64,000 nt of DNA from Stella humosa (GTDB lineage Bacteria; Pseudomonadota; Alphaproteobacteria; ATCC43930; Allostellaceae): contig NZ_AP019700.1 of NCBI RefSeq assembly GCF_006738645.1, positions 4,136,001-4,200,000 of the forward strand. Direction: 5' to 3'. A program made the translations under genes and the position numbers. The notes below the pieces were generated by a model. That model saw nothing but the letters and a program-made list of their open reading frames with translations. It made no database searches and was not told where the DNA came from. Position 1 is the stretch's first letter; each line of letters opens with the position of its first letter. Of this stretch, positions 52,788 to 62,160 are shown piece after piece.

Positions 52788-54458
52788 TCAGCCGCGACGA
52801 TCCTCGCGCTGGAGGGCCCATTTCACCTTGGCGCCCTCCGGACCGGTTTCCCCGCTCAACAGGATCTGCCGCGTGCGCCGCGGATCGCCCCGGCCGCCCA
52901 GATAGACGCTGTCGGCCAGGCTGACCGCGGCGCCGGCGACACGGAGCCGCCAGGCAAGCCCGCTCGGGCTGCGCAGGAAGGCGGCCGATCCGCCCTGCGT
53001 GACGGAGACCTGGATCGACGGATGCAGGTGGAAGCGGATGGCGAAGGCGCGGCCGGCCTCCCCCTCCAGCCGATCCTCCCCGCGCAGGTCGTCGCCGGTG
53101 GCGGCCAGGTAGAGCACGCGGTGATGGACCACGCGGTGGGAATGGAGATAGCCGTCATGGCTGAGTTCCAGCAGGCTGGCCCCATCCGCCTCCCGCCGGT
53201 CGCAGGTGACATGGCGTGGCCGGCGGCCGATGCCGCGGCCGGCAATGATCTCCGCACTGTTGCGGTCGTCGATCGACAGCGTGGAATGGGCGGCCGTCGC
53301 GCGCTGGGCCAGGTCCCAATCGCCGGCACCCGTCGGGTGGGCGCCGCAATTGACGATCAGACGCTCCTTGCCGATCGACATCTCGAAGGACAGCGCACCC
53401 GCATGAGCGCCGCGGTCGTAGCCGCGCGGCGGCGGCAGGCCGGTATCGACCAGCACCAGCGTCTTCTCGGCCACCATGCGCTGGAAGCCGGTATGGGGCG
53501 CGCTCAGCGGCGGGCGCCCCTTGGCGTCGGCATGCAGCAGCAGCGTGTCGAGCCATTTCGGCTCGCCCTCGCGGCTGCCGTTGAAGAGGGCGAGGCCGCC
53601 GTCGCTGTGGCGGAAGAAGCGCAGGAGCGGCGCCGAGCGGTCGATGGCCTGGGTCAGGCTGTCGGGAATCGGGTGGCGGGCGCCAGCGAGCGCGCCGCGG
53701 ATTTCCACCAGATGGGCCAGCACCCGGCCCTGGGCCGCGGGATTGCGCGACAGGTGGCCGCCATCGGCCGCGATCTGGCGCGGCAATTCGCGGTCGAGGA
53801 TGCGCAGCGCCCGGCGAATCTGCCCCTCGGCCCCGACCATCGAGGTGCCGACCGCGACCATGCCCTTGGCGGCGGCAATGCAGCCCTCGCCGTCCAGCTC
53901 CCAGCTCGCCACCCGCGCCAGGTGGCGGCAGCCGGCGGCGATGCCGTCGAGCAGGCGGCGGTCGAAGGCCGGGTCGGAGCTGCCCGCGAACCAGTCGGCA
54001 TGGGCCAGCAGCGCGAACAGGCGATCGCCCAGCACGTCGCTGCGCCAGGCGATCGGCTGCCACAAGGGCGGGATCGCCAGCCATTCGTCGACCAGTTGGC
54101 GTGCCTTGGCGGCGGCCGCCGGGGTGCCGATCGCGCGCAGGTCGCGCATCCAGCGGAACCCGTGCATGGCGGCCAGGGTGGAGTTGGGCAGGACGGCCAT
54201 CCGCCACATGCCGTCCACCCGCACGCGGTCGCCCGCCACGCGCAGCTCGCCCTGCATGATGTGGCCGCCCTGGATGGGATCGCCCGCCCAGGGGTCGATC
54301 GGCAGGCGCGCCACCGAGCGCGGCTTGGAGCCGACCAGCGTCCAGCGATAGGTGGGGCTGTCGAACAGGGTGGACGCGACCGCGCGGGCCACCCGCCGCC
54401 CCCAGTGCGACGCGCCGCCGCCACCTGCCGCGCCGGGAGCCGCCCCCACGGCCGCCAT
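52788..54458 (-). CDS. Heparinase II/III family protein
   Basis: This is a 556-residue protein starting at ATG 54456-54458, two bases after the rpe stop. The alpha/alpha-toroid N-terminal part (about 30-330) includes WAGDPIQGGHIMQGEL and MRDLRAIGTPAAAAKARQLV. The beta-sandwich C-terminal part begins near LSFEMSIGKERLIVNCGAHP and includes AAHSTLSIDDRNSAEI. This is the heparinase II/III-like form found next to rsmB and purH in many alphaproteobacteria. No secretion signal is obvious. Its natural polysaccharide is unknown. Confidence 0.88.
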   Translation of the reverse strand: MAAVGAAPGAAGGGGASHWGRRVARAVASTLFDSPTYRWTLVGSKPRSVARLPIDPWAGDPIQGGHIMQGELRVAGDRVRVDGMWRMAVLPNSTLAAMHGFRWMRDLRAIGTPAAAAKARQLVDEWLAIPPLWQPIAWRSDVLGDRLFALLAHADWFAGSSDPAFDRRLLDGIAAGCRHLARVASWELDGEGCIAAAKGMVAVGTSMVGAEGQIRRALRILDRELPRQIAADGGHLSRNPAAQGRVLAHLVEIRGALAGARHPIPDSLTQAIDRSAPLLRFFRHSDGGLALFNGSREGEPKWLDTLLLHADAKGRPPLSAPHTGFQRMVAEKTLVLVDTGLPPPRGYDRGAHAGALSFEMSIGKERLIVNCGAHPTGAGDWDLAQRATAAHSTLSIDDRNSAEIIAGRGIGRRPRHVTCDRREADGASLLELSHDGYLHSHRVVHHRVLYLAATGDDLRGEDRLEGEAGRAFAIRFHLHPSIQVSVTQGGSAAFLRSPSGLAWRLRVAGAAVSLADSVYLGGRGDPRRTRQILLSGETGPEGAKVKWALQREDRRG

Positions 54459-54460
54459 GG

Positions 54461-55126
54461 CTAGGGCCGGCCCTTCAGCCGCGCGATGTTGCTGGCATAG
54501 GCATCCGGCCCGCCGGTGAAGGATGCCGTGCCCGCCACCAGCATGTCCGCCCCGGCGGCAACGCAGGCCTGGGCCGTCTCGACATTGACGCCGCCATCGA
54601 CCTCCAGGTCGATCGGGCGTTCGCCGGCATCGATGCGGGCGCGCAAGGCGCGGATCTTGTCGAGCTGGCTGGCGATGAAGGCCTGGCCGCCGAAGCCCGG
54701 ATTGACCGACATCACCAGGACCAAGTCGATATCGTCCCAGAGATGGTCCAGCGCGGCCACGGGCGTCGCGGGGTTGAGCGCGATGCCGGCCTTGCGGCCG
54801 AGCGACTTGATGAGCTGCACGGTGCGGTGGGTATGCGGCCCGGCATCGGGATGGACCGTCAGGATGTCGGCGCCGGCCTCGGCAAAGGCGGGCAGCAGGC
54901 CATCCACCGGGCTGCACATCAGGTGCACGTCGAACGGCAGCCGGGTCAGCGGCCGCAGCGCCCGGACCACCCCCGGACCGATGGTCAGGTTGGGGACGTA
55001 GTGGCCGTCCATCACGTCGATATGGATGAGGTCGGCGCCGGCGGCGTCCATCGCCCGCACCTCGTCGCCAAGACGCGCGAAATCCGCCGAGAGGATCGAC
55101 GGTGCGATGCGCACCTTCTGCCGCAT
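54461..55126 (-). CDS. rpe: Ribulose-phosphate 3-epimerase
   Basis: This 221-residue TIM-barrel enzyme interconverts ribulose-5-phosphate and xylulose-5-phosphate in the pentose phosphate route. The metal and catalytic segments are [52 protein letters not shown] and [10 protein letters not shown]. The ATG is at 55124-55126, 11 nt after the rsmB stop. It is followed by the heparinase-like gene, so it sits in the middle of a long minus-strand unit. Confidence 0.96.
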   Translation of the reverse strand: MRQKVRIAPSILSADFARLGDEVRAMDAAGADLIHIDVMDGHYVPNLTIGPGVVRALRPLTRLPFDVHLMCSPVDGLLPAFAEAGADILTVHPDAGPHTHRTVQLIKSLGRKAGIALNPATPVAALDHLWDDIDLVLVMSVNPGFGGQAFIASQLDKIRALRARIDAGERPIDLEVDGGVNVETAQACVAAGADMLVAGTASFTGGPDAYASNIARLKGRP

Positions 55127-55137
55127 GTCGCTACCTA

Positions 55138-56454
55138 TCAATTGACCGGGAGTCGCCGCAAGCGGGCGGCGAAGAATCCGTCCATGCCACCCGTCTCGCG
55201 CCAATAGGACGGCAGCGTACGCAACATGCCGTCGGCCGTCACCGCCTCGGGCAGGCCGGGCAGTTCGTCCGGCGCGATCGGGTCGATCGCGACCGGCGCG
55301 CCGCCGGCCAGCAGGGCTGCGATGCGGGCCGCCCCCTCCTCCGGCTGCAGCGAGCAGGTGACGAAGACGATGTGCCCGCCCGGCCGCACCATCTCGACCG
55401 ATGCCGCCAGCAGCGCGTCCTGCACGGCCGTCAGGCGCTCCAGCTCGTCGCGATGGCGCAGGTGCAGGATGTCGGGGTGGCGGCGGATCGTGCCGGTGGC
55501 CGAGCAGGGTGCATCGACCAGGATCGCGTCGGCCAACGCGGCCGGGCGCCAAGCGGTGGCATCCGCCGTCACGATCTCGGCCGGCAGACCCAGCCGGCCG
55601 AGATTCTCGGCCAGCAGTCGGCAGCGCCGCGGCGACAGGTCGACCGCCGTGACATGGGCACCGGCCACCGCAAGCTGGGCGCTCTTGCCGCCAGGGGCAG
55701 CACACAGGTCGATGACCGACCGGCCGGCGATATCGCCCAGCAGGCGGACCGGCAGGGTGGCGGCCGCGTCCTGCACCCACCATTCCCCTTCGGCATAGCC
55801 AGGCAGGGCCGCAACCGCGCCGGCATCGACCACCCGGACGGAGCCGGTCGGGCCTACCAATCCGCCGATCTTCTGTGCCCAGCCTTCGGGATCGGACTTC
55901 ACCGTCAGGTCGAGCGGCGGGTCGTCCAGATGCGCCAACGCGATCGCAGCCGCCGCCTCGGCACCGTAGGCACGCTCCCAGCTCGTCCACAGCCATTGCG
56001 GCGTGTTCTTGCGCGCCGCGGCCGTGCCCTCGCGCGGGGCATGGCCGCCGGCGGCGACGCGGCGCAGGACGGCGTTGACGAGACCCTTCAAGCGGTCGGT
56101 GCCATGCCCGCTCACCGTCTCGACGGTGGCCGAGACCGCCGCATGGGCCGGCGTGCCGAGATGGACGAGTTGGCCCACGCCCAGGCGCAGCGCCGTCCGC
56201 GCGCGCGGGTGTGCGCCTTCCAGCGGCACCGTCAGATAGCCCGCCAGCACCGCGTCGATCTCGCCGAGCCGGCGCAGCACGGTCGCCACCAGCATTCGGA
56301 CGAAGGCGCGGTCGCGGCCCGTCACGCCGCTGGGATCGGCATCCGACAGGGCGTCGTCGAGCGGCCGCTGCTGTTCCAGCACGGCAAAGAGCACCGCCGC
56401 CGCGGCGCGACGCGCCGGCAGGCCGGCGGCCGGTTCACGGGAGACCTTCAACAT
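55138..56454 (-). CDS. rsmB: RsmB-like 16S rRNA m5C methyltransferase
   Basis: This is a 438-residue protein. The N-terminal NusB-like helical domain (about 15-150) is followed by an RNA methyltransferase domain. SAM binding is [19 protein letters not shown]. The two cysteines of m5C methyltransferases are in [17 protein letters not shown] and [13 protein letters not shown]. It would methylate C967-type positions in 16S rRNA. I start at ATG 56452-56454 ([12 protein letters not shown]); the in-frame MPEPRHRG at 56502 lacks support. It is in line with htpX upstream and rpe downstream. Confidence 0.93.
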   Translation of the reverse strand: MLKVSREPAAGLPARRAAAAVLFAVLEQQRPLDDALSDADPSGVTGRDRAFVRMLVATVLRRLGEIDAVLAGYLTVPLEGAHPRARTALRLGVGQLVHLGTPAHAAVSATVETVSGHGTDRLKGLVNAVLRRVAAGGHAPREGTAAARKNTPQWLWTSWERAYGAEAAAAIALAHLDDPPLDLTVKSDPEGWAQKIGGLVGPTGSVRVVDAGAVAALPGYAEGEWWVQDAAATLPVRLLGDIAGRSVIDLCAAPGGKSAQLAVAGAHVTAVDLSPRRCRLLAENLGRLGLPAEIVTADATAWRPAALADAILVDAPCSATGTIRRHPDILHLRHRDELERLTAVQDALLAASVEMVRPGGHIVFVTCSLQPEEGAARIAALLAGGAPVAIDPIAPDELPGLPEAVTADGMLRTLPSYWRETGGMDGFFAARLRRLPVN

Positions 56455-56514
56455 GTCTGGAACGGGATCCTTCGGGGCGCCGCGGTGCCGGGGTTCCGGC
56501 ACCGCGGGCCTGGC

Positions 56515-57426
56515 TCATCCCCAGGGACGGCGGCGGGGCGGGGCGGCCGCTGCCGGCCGGCGGCCGATGCCCATGCGCTGGGCCAGCTCCTCCAGCCGCG
56601 CGACGCGATTCTCGACCGCGGGGTGGGTCGAGAACAGGCTGTCGGCGCCCCGGCCATGCAGGGGATTGTAAATGAACATATGGGCGGTGGCCGGGTTGCG
56701 TTCGGCATCTTCATTGGGGATCGCATCGGCCGCACGGTGGATGTTCTCCAGGGCCGAGGCCAGCCACATCGGCTGGCCCGCGATCTCGGCCCCGATGCGA
56801 TCGGCCTCGTACTCGCGGGAGCGCGAGATTGCCATCTGTACCAGGGCCGCCGCCATCGGCGCCAGGATCATCAGCAGGATGCCGCCAATCATGCCGACGC
56901 CGCCGCGATTCTCGCCGTTGCCGCCGGTGGCGCCGCTGAACATCGCCATGTTGGCCAGCATGCCGATGGCGCCCGCGATGGTCGCGGTGATGGTCATCGT
57001 CAGGGTGTCCCGGTTCTTCACATGGGCGATCTCGTGCGCCATGACACCGGCGATCTCCTCGGTCGACAGCCGGTCGAGCAGGCCGGTGGTCGCGGCCACC
57101 GCGGCATTCTGCGGGTTGCGCCCGGTCGCGAACGCGTTCGGCTGGTCGTTCTCCATGATGTAGACGCGCGGCATCGGGATCTCGGCGCGCTGGGCCAACT
57201 GCTCGACAATGTTGTAGAGCCCCGGCGCCGACTGGCGGTCGACCTCGGTCGCGCCATACATGCGCAGCACGACCTTGTCGGAGTTCCAGTAGGCGAAGAC
57301 GTTCATCGCGGCTGCGATCAGGAACGCGATGACCATGCCCTGCGGGCCGCCGATCAGGAACCCGATGCCGGCGAACAGCGCCGTCAGGACGGCGACCAGG
57401 ACACCCGTGCGCAGATAGTTGCTCAT
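56515..57426 (-). CDS. htpX: Zinc metalloprotease HtpX
   Basis: This 303-residue inner-membrane protease of the M48 family helps degrade misfolded membrane proteins. Two N-terminal hydrophobic helices precede [20 protein letters not shown], the HEIAH zinc motif in [19 protein letters not shown], then two further helices and the Glu of [16 protein letters not shown]. The ATG at 57424-57426 has GGAGG 14 nt upstream; the GTG at 57441 lies directly on that site and is less likely. Confidence 0.96.
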   Translation of the reverse strand: MSNYLRTGVLVAVLTALFAGIGFLIGGPQGMVIAFLIAAAMNVFAYWNSDKVVLRMYGATEVDRQSAPGLYNIVEQLAQRAEIPMPRVYIMENDQPNAFATGRNPQNAAVAATTGLLDRLSTEEIAGVMAHEIAHVKNRDTLTMTITATIAGAIGMLANMAMFSGATGGNGENRGGVGMIGGILLMILAPMAAALVQMAISRSREYEADRIGAEIAGQPMWLASALENIHRAADAIPNEDAERNPATAHMFIYNPLHGRGADSLFSTHPAVENRVARLEELAQRMGIGRRPAAAAPPRRRPWG

Positions 57427-57512
57427 TCTTGCGTTATTCACCTCCGACGCTGGAAATGGCCCGATGGCCGGGCGGCTTCAAGTCCCTACGCCCGGTGTGC
57501 TCTTGCGCCCCC

Positions 57513-57540
57513 TTGGCATCCTGCCGCCGAGGCGTATCTT
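57513..57540 (+). promoter_or_regulatory. Promoter of the SDHAF4-type gene (leaderless)
   Basis: TTGGCA (57513-57518), a 16-bp spacer and TATCTT (57535-57540) put the start at about 57547, next to ATG 57548. No Shine-Dalgarno precedes that ATG. Confidence 0.45.
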
Positions 57541-57547
57541 CGTCGCT

Positions 57548-57718
57548 ATGACCGTCACCAAGGAATCCGGGCCGCAGCCCGAGTCCGCCCGGCCCGCGCC
57601 GCCGGCATCCCCCGCCACGCCGGCCACCGAAATGCCCAAGGAGATCGGCGGGCCCAAGGGGCCGGAACCGACGCGCCACGGCGATTGGCACTATAACGGC
57701 CGCTGCACCGACTTCTGA
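57548..57718 (+). CDS. DUF1674/SDHAF4-type protein (succinate dehydrogenase assembly factor 4)
   Basis: This is a 56-residue protein. The C-terminus KEIGGPKGPEPTRHGDWHYN ending GRCTDF is the family signature of DUF1674, to which mitochondrial SDHAF4/Sdh8 belongs. Those factors assist FAD insertion and assembly of SdhA. The first about 25 residues are Pro/Ala-rich and unconserved. No sdh genes are in the window. It is divergent from htpX, a neighbourhood often seen in alphaproteobacteria. Confidence 0.93.
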   Translation: MTVTKESGPQPESARPAPPASPATPATEMPKEIGGPKGPEPTRHGDWHYNGRCTDF

Positions 57719-57769
57719 GCCGGCCCACGCCAGGCATGTGACGCGCCATATATGTAAAGAGACGGTGAT

Positions 57770-58606
57770 TTGGCCGGCTCGCGTCGGCGTGCTACAGGAG
57801 CGCCGCCCCCCGCGGGCCCCAGCCCGCCTCCGGAAGCAGCCGCGCCCTTGCCCGAACTCGCCGTCGTCATCCCGGTCCGCAACGAGGCCGACAATATCGC
57901 GCCCCTGGTGGCCGAAATCCGTGCTGCCCTCGCCGGCCGCATTCCCTACGAGATCGTCTATGTCGACGATGGCAGCAGCGACGATACCGTCCAGCGCATC
58001 CGCGCGTTGCAGGCGACGGTGCCGGAACTGCGCGTCGTGCGCCACCGCGCCAGTTGCGGCCAGAGTGCGGCGGTGCGCACCGGGGTGCGCGCGGCCCGGG
58101 CGCCCTGGATCGCCACGCTCGACGGCGACGGCCAGAACGACCCGGCCGACATTCCCGGCCTGTGGGCGATGGCGACCGGCCCCGATGCGCCGCCCGGCCT
58201 GGGCCTGGTCGCCGGCCGGCGGACCAAGCGGCGCGACACGGCCGCCAAGCGCTGGGCATCCCGGATCGCCAACGGCATCCGCTCGCGGCTGCTGGGCGAC
58301 GACACGCCGGATACCGGTTGCGGGCTGAAGCTCTTCCGCCGCGACGAGTTCCTCGACCTGCCGGGATTCGACCACATGCACCGCTTCCTGCCGGCCCTCT
58401 TCATCCGGCGCGGGCAGAAGGTGGTGTCGGTGCCGGTCAACCACCGGCCGCGCACCCAGGGGCGGTCCAACTACGGCAACCTCGACCGGCTGCTGGTGTC
58501 GTTCGGCGACCTGGTCGGCGTCATGTGGCTGATGCGCCGGGGCAAGCGGCCAGACATCCTTCCGGATGACATCCATCCGGGCGACATCCTTCCCGAGAGC
58601 GAGTGA
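57770..58606 (+). CDS. Glycosyltransferase family 2 (dolichol-P-mannosyltransferase-like)
   Basis: This protein has up to 278 residues. The first possible start is TTG 57770 and the second TTG 57848, just before LPELAVVIPVRNEADNIAPL, where homology begins. No ATG fits. The GT-A core has IVYVDDGSSDDTVQRIRAL, ATLDGDGQNDPADI (DxD) and DTGCGLKLFRRDEFLDLPG, with HRPRTQGRSNYGNLDRLLV. The C-terminal helix pair is short, so it may be a soluble or one-helix form. It probably loads a sugar onto a polyprenyl phosphate. The LAB_N membrane protein follows after 9 nt. Confidence 0.88.
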   Translation: MAGSRRRATGAPPPAGPSPPPEAAAPLPELAVVIPVRNEADNIAPLVAEIRAALAGRIPYEIVYVDDGSSDDTVQRIRALQATVPELRVVRHRASCGQSAAVRTGVRAARAPWIATLDGDGQNDPADIPGLWAMATGPDAPPGLGLVAGRRTKRRDTAAKRWASRIANGIRSRLLGDDTPDTGCGLKLFRRDEFLDLPGFDHMHRFLPALFIRRGQKVVSVPVNHRPRTQGRSNYGNLDRLLVSFGDLVGVMWLMRRGKRPDILPDDIHPGDILPESE

Positions 58607-58615
58607 GGCCCCGCG

Positions 58616-58903
58616 ATGGATTTCGACATTCCGACCTTCTGGCTGATCATCGGCTTCGCCGGCCAGGCACTCTTCTCGGCTCGCTTCTTCGTCCAGTGGA
58701 TCATGAGCGAGAAGCTGAAGAAGAGCGTGATCCCGGTCGCCTTCTGGTACTTCAGCGTCTTCGGCGGCATCACCCTGCTGGCCTATGCCATCCACCGCGA
58801 GGACCCGGTCTTCATCGCCGGCCAGGGTCTTGGCCTGCTCGTCTATGCCCGCAACCTGTGGTTCATCTGGAAGGAACGGCAAGAGGGGAATGCGGCCTCA
58901 TAG
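58616..58903 (+). CDS. LAB_N (lipid A biosynthesis N-terminal-like) membrane protein
   Basis: This is a 95-residue protein with three hydrophobic helices. The LAB_N signature includes LIIGFAGQALFSARFFVQWI, KSVIPVAFWYFSVFGGITLL and GLGLLVYARNLWFIWKERQ. In other bacteria this domain is next to or fused with lipid-A or sugar-lipid transferases. Translated right after the GT2, it probably acts with it in a surface-glycolipid modification. Ends 10 nt before the convergent toxin gene. Confidence 0.9.
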   Translation: MDFDIPTFWLIIGFAGQALFSARFFVQWIMSEKLKKSVIPVAFWYFSVFGGITLLAYAIHREDPVFIAGQGLGLLVYARNLWFIWKERQEGNAAS

Positions 58904-58913
58904 GGCATCCCCC

Positions 58914-59336
58914 TTATCGCCGACTGGCTACATCCAGCGGCGCCACTACCCCTTGCCACGCAGTGCCGCGGACGACCGCACACAGACGAGAATCGGCTGT
59001 CACCATCGGAATACCTAGATTCCTGGCAGCGATCAGATAGACGCAGTCATAGACCGGATGACGCAGGCTCGCCGCCAGTTCAAATGCGGCAACGGTGATG
59101 GGAGCCGTCGGAATCAAGGAATGAAAGACCATTTCCAGGCCTTTCAGCGCTCCGGCTGCGTTCTCTGCCGTGATCTCGCCTCGGCGATTGCAGCGCCATA
59201 AGGCGTTGGCCACTTCCGGCAGAATGATGTCCGGCGCGACGAGATCATCGCCCCCACCAACGATGGCCCGGGCCTGCTCGGAATCGGCTTCGTCCAGATA
59301 CCACTTGCAGGCGATCGACGCGTCGATGAGGAGCAT
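58914..59336 (-). CDS. VapC-type PIN-domain toxin
   Basis: This is a 140-residue PIN RNase. The four acidic residues D5 (LLIDASI), E41 (ILPEVANALW), D97 (VYDCVYLIAA) and D115 (MVTADSRL) form the Mg2+-binding catalytic centre of VapC/FitB ribonucleases, which cut tRNA or other RNA unless blocked by the antitoxin. It starts 6 nt after the antitoxin stop. It is convergent with the LAB_N gene. Confidence 0.92.
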   Translation of the reverse strand: MLLIDASIACKWYLDEADSEQARAIVGGGDDLVAPDIILPEVANALWRCNRRGEITAENAAGALKGLEMVFHSLIPTAPITVAAFELAASLRHPVYDCVYLIAARNLGIPMVTADSRLCAVVRGTAWQGVVAPLDVASRR

Positions 59337-59342
59337 TGCCGC

Positions 59343-59576
59343 CTACCGTCGTTCCCGCTCCTCCCGGATGACGTCCGTACTGTCGACGGTGATGCGCCCA
59401 CGCGTCGTTGCGCGAATTCGGTCCATCTCCGCCAGGAGCTGCTCCCGGTTCGGTCTGGCGGCCTCCTGCAGGATCTCCCTCACCTGTTGCTCCAGCGACA
59501 GGTTGGCGAGCCTTGCTCGATGCTTAAGCCGCTCGATCACCAGATCGTCGAGATTGCGGACCAGAATCTGCCCCAT
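59343..59576 (-). CDS. FitA-like antitoxin
   Basis: This is a 77-residue protein starting ATG 59574-59576 with GAGG seven bases upstream. The N-terminal ribbon-helix-helix GQILVRNLDDLVIERLKHRA with NLSLEQQVREILQEA is the FitA type (FitA-like DNA-binding antitoxin). The C-terminal tail (TVDSTDVIREERERR) would wrap the PIN toxin. It precedes the toxin in the normal order and has a palindrome in front that fits autoregulation. Confidence 0.9.
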   Translation of the reverse strand: MGQILVRNLDDLVIERLKHRARLANLSLEQQVREILQEAARPNREQLLAEMDRIRATTRGRITVDSTDVIREERERR

Positions 59577-59597
59577 CGAAGAGCCTCGAATTGCAGT

Positions 59598-59614
59598 GCT
59601 ATCGCGATGATAGC
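59598..59614. promoter_or_regulatory. Palindromic operator candidate for the FitAB/VapBC pair
   Basis: The arms GCTATC (59598-59603) and GATAGC (59609-59614) surround GCGAT, with an inner ATCGCGAT palindrome. It lies 22-38 nt upstream of the antitoxin ATG, where FitA-type dimers bind. Confidence 0.45.
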
Positions 59615-59635
59615 TGATCCGAAACAGGTCGACAA

Positions 59636-60934
59636 TCAGGCCGCCAGCGATCCCAGCTTCTCCGGCCGCGGGCCGCCCGTGGCCCAGTCCAGCAGTTCCA
59701 CCGTATGCACGACCGGGGTGCCGGTTCCCGATGCCAGTTGCGTCATGCAGCCGATGTTGCCGGTGGCGATGACGGCCGGGACCGTAGCGGCGAGGTTGGC
59801 CAGCTTGCGGTCGCGCAGGCGGGTCGCCAGTTCCGGTTGCAGCAGGTTGTAGGTGCCGGCCGAGCCGCAGCAGAGATGGCCCTCGGCCGGCTCCGACACG
59901 GTGAAGCCTGCCGCCGCCAGCAGCGCCTTCGGCGCCTCGCGCACGCGCTGGCCGTGCTGGAGCGAACAGGCGGCGTGGTAGGTCACGCGCACGGGCGGCA
60001 GTTCCACCCGCGGGCCGAGACCCAGCCCCTCGACGACCTCCGAGACGTCCTTGGCCAGGGCGGACACCCGCGCGGCCTTGTCGGCCCAGGCCGGGTCGCC
60101 CCGCAGCATGAAGCCGTAGTCCTTCACCGTCGTGCCGCAGCCCGACGCGTTGACGACAATGGCGTCCAGCCCCTGCCCCTCGATCTCGCGTGTCCAGGCG
60201 TCCACGTTGGCGCGGGCCTGGTCGAGTGCCGGATGCTCGCGGCCCATATGGTGGACCAGCGCGCCGCAGCAGCCGGCGCCCCGGGCCACCACCACCTCGC
60301 AGCCGAGCCGTGTCAGCAGGCGCACGGTCGCCTCGTTGATCGCCGGGTCCAGCACCTTCTGGGCGCAGCCTTCGAGCAGGGCAACGCGCTTGATGCGGGG
60401 GGCCGTGGCAGGGAAGGTGCGCGGCCCTTCCTGCGCCGAGGGCCCGGGAACGTTGCGTGGCACCATGCGGAACATGGCGCCGATTCGCCCCGGCAGGCGC
60501 CGGCCGACCGGCCCCGCCAGGGCCGCCCCCGCCAGTGCCAGGCGGAACGCCAGCGGCCGCGGCAGGACGAAAGCCAGCAGGCCGCGCAGCACGCGGTCGG
60601 GCCAGGGCCGGCGGCCCGTCTCCTCGATATGACGGCGGGCGTGGTCGACCAGGTGCATGTAGTGCACGCCCGACGGGCAGGTCGTCATGCAGGACAGGCA
60701 GGAGAGGCAGCGGTCGATGTGCGGTACCACGTCCTCGGTCGCCGGCCGCTCGTTCTCCAGCATCTCCTTGATGAGATAGATGCGGCCGCGCGGGCTGTCG
60801 CGCTCGTCGCCCAGCAGCACATAGGTCGGGCAGGTGGCGGTGCAGAAGCCGCAATGGACGCAGGCGCGCAGAATCTTGTCCGCCTCGGCGATATCCGGGT
60901 CGGCCAGCCGCGCGAGGGAGAAGTTGGTCTGCAT
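59636..60934 (-). CDS. glcF: Glycolate oxidase iron-sulfur subunit
   Basis: This is a 432-residue protein. Two [4Fe-4S] motifs near the N-terminus are CVHCGFCTATCP and CLSCLSCMTTCPSGVHY. The C-terminal half holds the two CCG-type domains, GAGCCGALVHHMGR and HLCCGSAGTYNLL, as in GlcF and heterodisulfide-reductase-like proteins. It passes electrons from the flavin subunits to the membrane quinone pool. It is third in the operon after glcD and glcE, 8 nt after the glcE stop. Confidence 0.95.
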   Translation of the reverse strand: MQTNFSLARLADPDIAEADKILRACVHCGFCTATCPTYVLLGDERDSPRGRIYLIKEMLENERPATEDVVPHIDRCLSCLSCMTTCPSGVHYMHLVDHARRHIEETGRRPWPDRVLRGLLAFVLPRPLAFRLALAGAALAGPVGRRLPGRIGAMFRMVPRNVPGPSAQEGPRTFPATAPRIKRVALLEGCAQKVLDPAINEATVRLLTRLGCEVVVARGAGCCGALVHHMGREHPALDQARANVDAWTREIEGQGLDAIVVNASGCGTTVKDYGFMLRGDPAWADKAARVSALAKDVSEVVEGLGLGPRVELPPVRVTYHAACSLQHGQRVREAPKALLAAAGFTVSEPAEGHLCCGSAGTYNLLQPELATRLRDRKLANLAATVPAVIATGNIGCMTQLASGTGTPVVHTVELLDWATGGPRPEKLGSLAA

Positions 60935-60942
60935 GCCGGGGC

Positions 60943-62160
60943 CTAGAGGTCGGCGGCCATGCGGCCGGGGTTGAGGATGCGCCGCGGGTCGAACTGGTCC
61001 TTCACCCGGCGCGCGAGCGCGGCCAGCCCGGCCGGCTGGGGATGAAACGGCGGCACCACGGCGCGCACGGCCTCGGGCGCGCGCAGCAGGGTGGCATGGC
61101 CGCCGACCGCGTCCACCGCTGCCCGCACGGTCCGCGCACCGGCATCACCGGTGGCAGCCGTCGCCAGCCAGACCAGCCCGCCGCCCCAGTCGAACAGGGT
61201 TTCGCACGCCAGGTCGCGGGCGATCGCGGCGGCGACGCCGGGCCCGTCCATGGGGGCGACCGACAGGCGCCAGAGGGCAGCCCCTGCATCGGGCAGCAGG
61301 CTCGCCACGTCGCGGATCTCGGCCCACAGGCGGGCCGAACGCATGGAATGCAGTTCCTCGACCGCGCCGCGGGCACCCAGCAGCTCGCGCAAGGCAGCGC
61401 AGCGCACGGCGACCGAGGGCTCCGGCCCCTCGACCCGCACGGCCGTCACCGAAACGCCGGCCGCACGCACGAAATCGACAGTGGAGCGGGCCGCCACGGC
61501 GGCCGGCAGATGGGCGGCCGACGCCACCTCGTGCGGGCTGCCCAGGGCTGCCGCCATCGCCGCCGTCGCCGCCACGGCATCGGCCCCGAACAGCAGCACG
61601 GTGCGCGTCTTCTCGGGCACCGGCAGCACCTTGAAGGTGACGAGGTGCAGGGCCGCCAGCGTGCCGTGCGAGCCCGCCACCAGCTTGCACAGGTCATAGC
61701 CGGTGACGTTCTTCACCACGCGGCCGCCGGACTTGAAGGCTTCGCCACGACCGCTGACCGCCTCGAACCCCAGGAAATGGTCGCGCGCGGCCCCGGCCTT
61801 GATGCGGCGCGGGCCGGCGAGGTTGGTGGCGATCACCCCGCCGATCGTCTGTGCGCCGGCCGGCCCGCCATAGAGCGGGCCATGGTCGGGCGGCTCGAAG
61901 GCCAGCATCTGGCCGCGCGCGGCCAGTTCGGCCTCGATCGCCGCCAGCTTCGTGCCGGCGCGGGCCGACATCACCAGTTCCTCGGGCTCGTAGAGGGTGA
62001 CGCCGGTCAGGCCGGACAAGTCGAGCGTCGTCGCGGCCTGCATCGGCCGGCCCAGGCCGCGCTTGGTGCCGGCACCCACCAGTTCCAGCGGCGCGCCGTC
62101 GGCCAGCGCGCCCGCAACCATCTCCGCCAGGCGGGCGGGGTCGTCGGGGGTGAGGATCAT
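60943..62160 (-). CDS. glcE: Glycolate oxidase FAD-binding subunit GlcE
   Basis: This is a 405-residue protein. The FAD_binding_4 domain includes LELVGAGTKRGLGRPMQAAT, ELVMSARAGTKLAAIEAEL and GGPAGAQTIGGVIATNLAGP, with RVVKNVTGYDLCKLVAGSHG near residue 160. The C-terminus ends FDPRRILNPGRMAADL, matching the GlcD family end. Its ATG (62158-62160) shares one base with the glcD stop. With GlcD and GlcF it oxidises glycolate to glyoxylate. Confidence 0.95.
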   Translation of the reverse strand: MILTPDDPARLAEMVAGALADGAPLELVGAGTKRGLGRPMQAATTLDLSGLTGVTLYEPEELVMSARAGTKLAAIEAELAARGQMLAFEPPDHGPLYGGPAGAQTIGGVIATNLAGPRRIKAGAARDHFLGFEAVSGRGEAFKSGGRVVKNVTGYDLCKLVAGSHGTLAALHLVTFKVLPVPEKTRTVLLFGADAVAATAAMAAALGSPHEVASAAHLPAAVAARSTVDFVRAAGVSVTAVRVEGPEPSVAVRCAALRELLGARGAVEELHSMRSARLWAEIRDVASLLPDAGAALWRLSVAPMDGPGVAAAIARDLACETLFDWGGGLVWLATAATGDAGARTVRAAVDAVGGHATLLRAPEAVRAVVPPFHPQPAGLAALARRVKDQFDPRRILNPGRMAADL

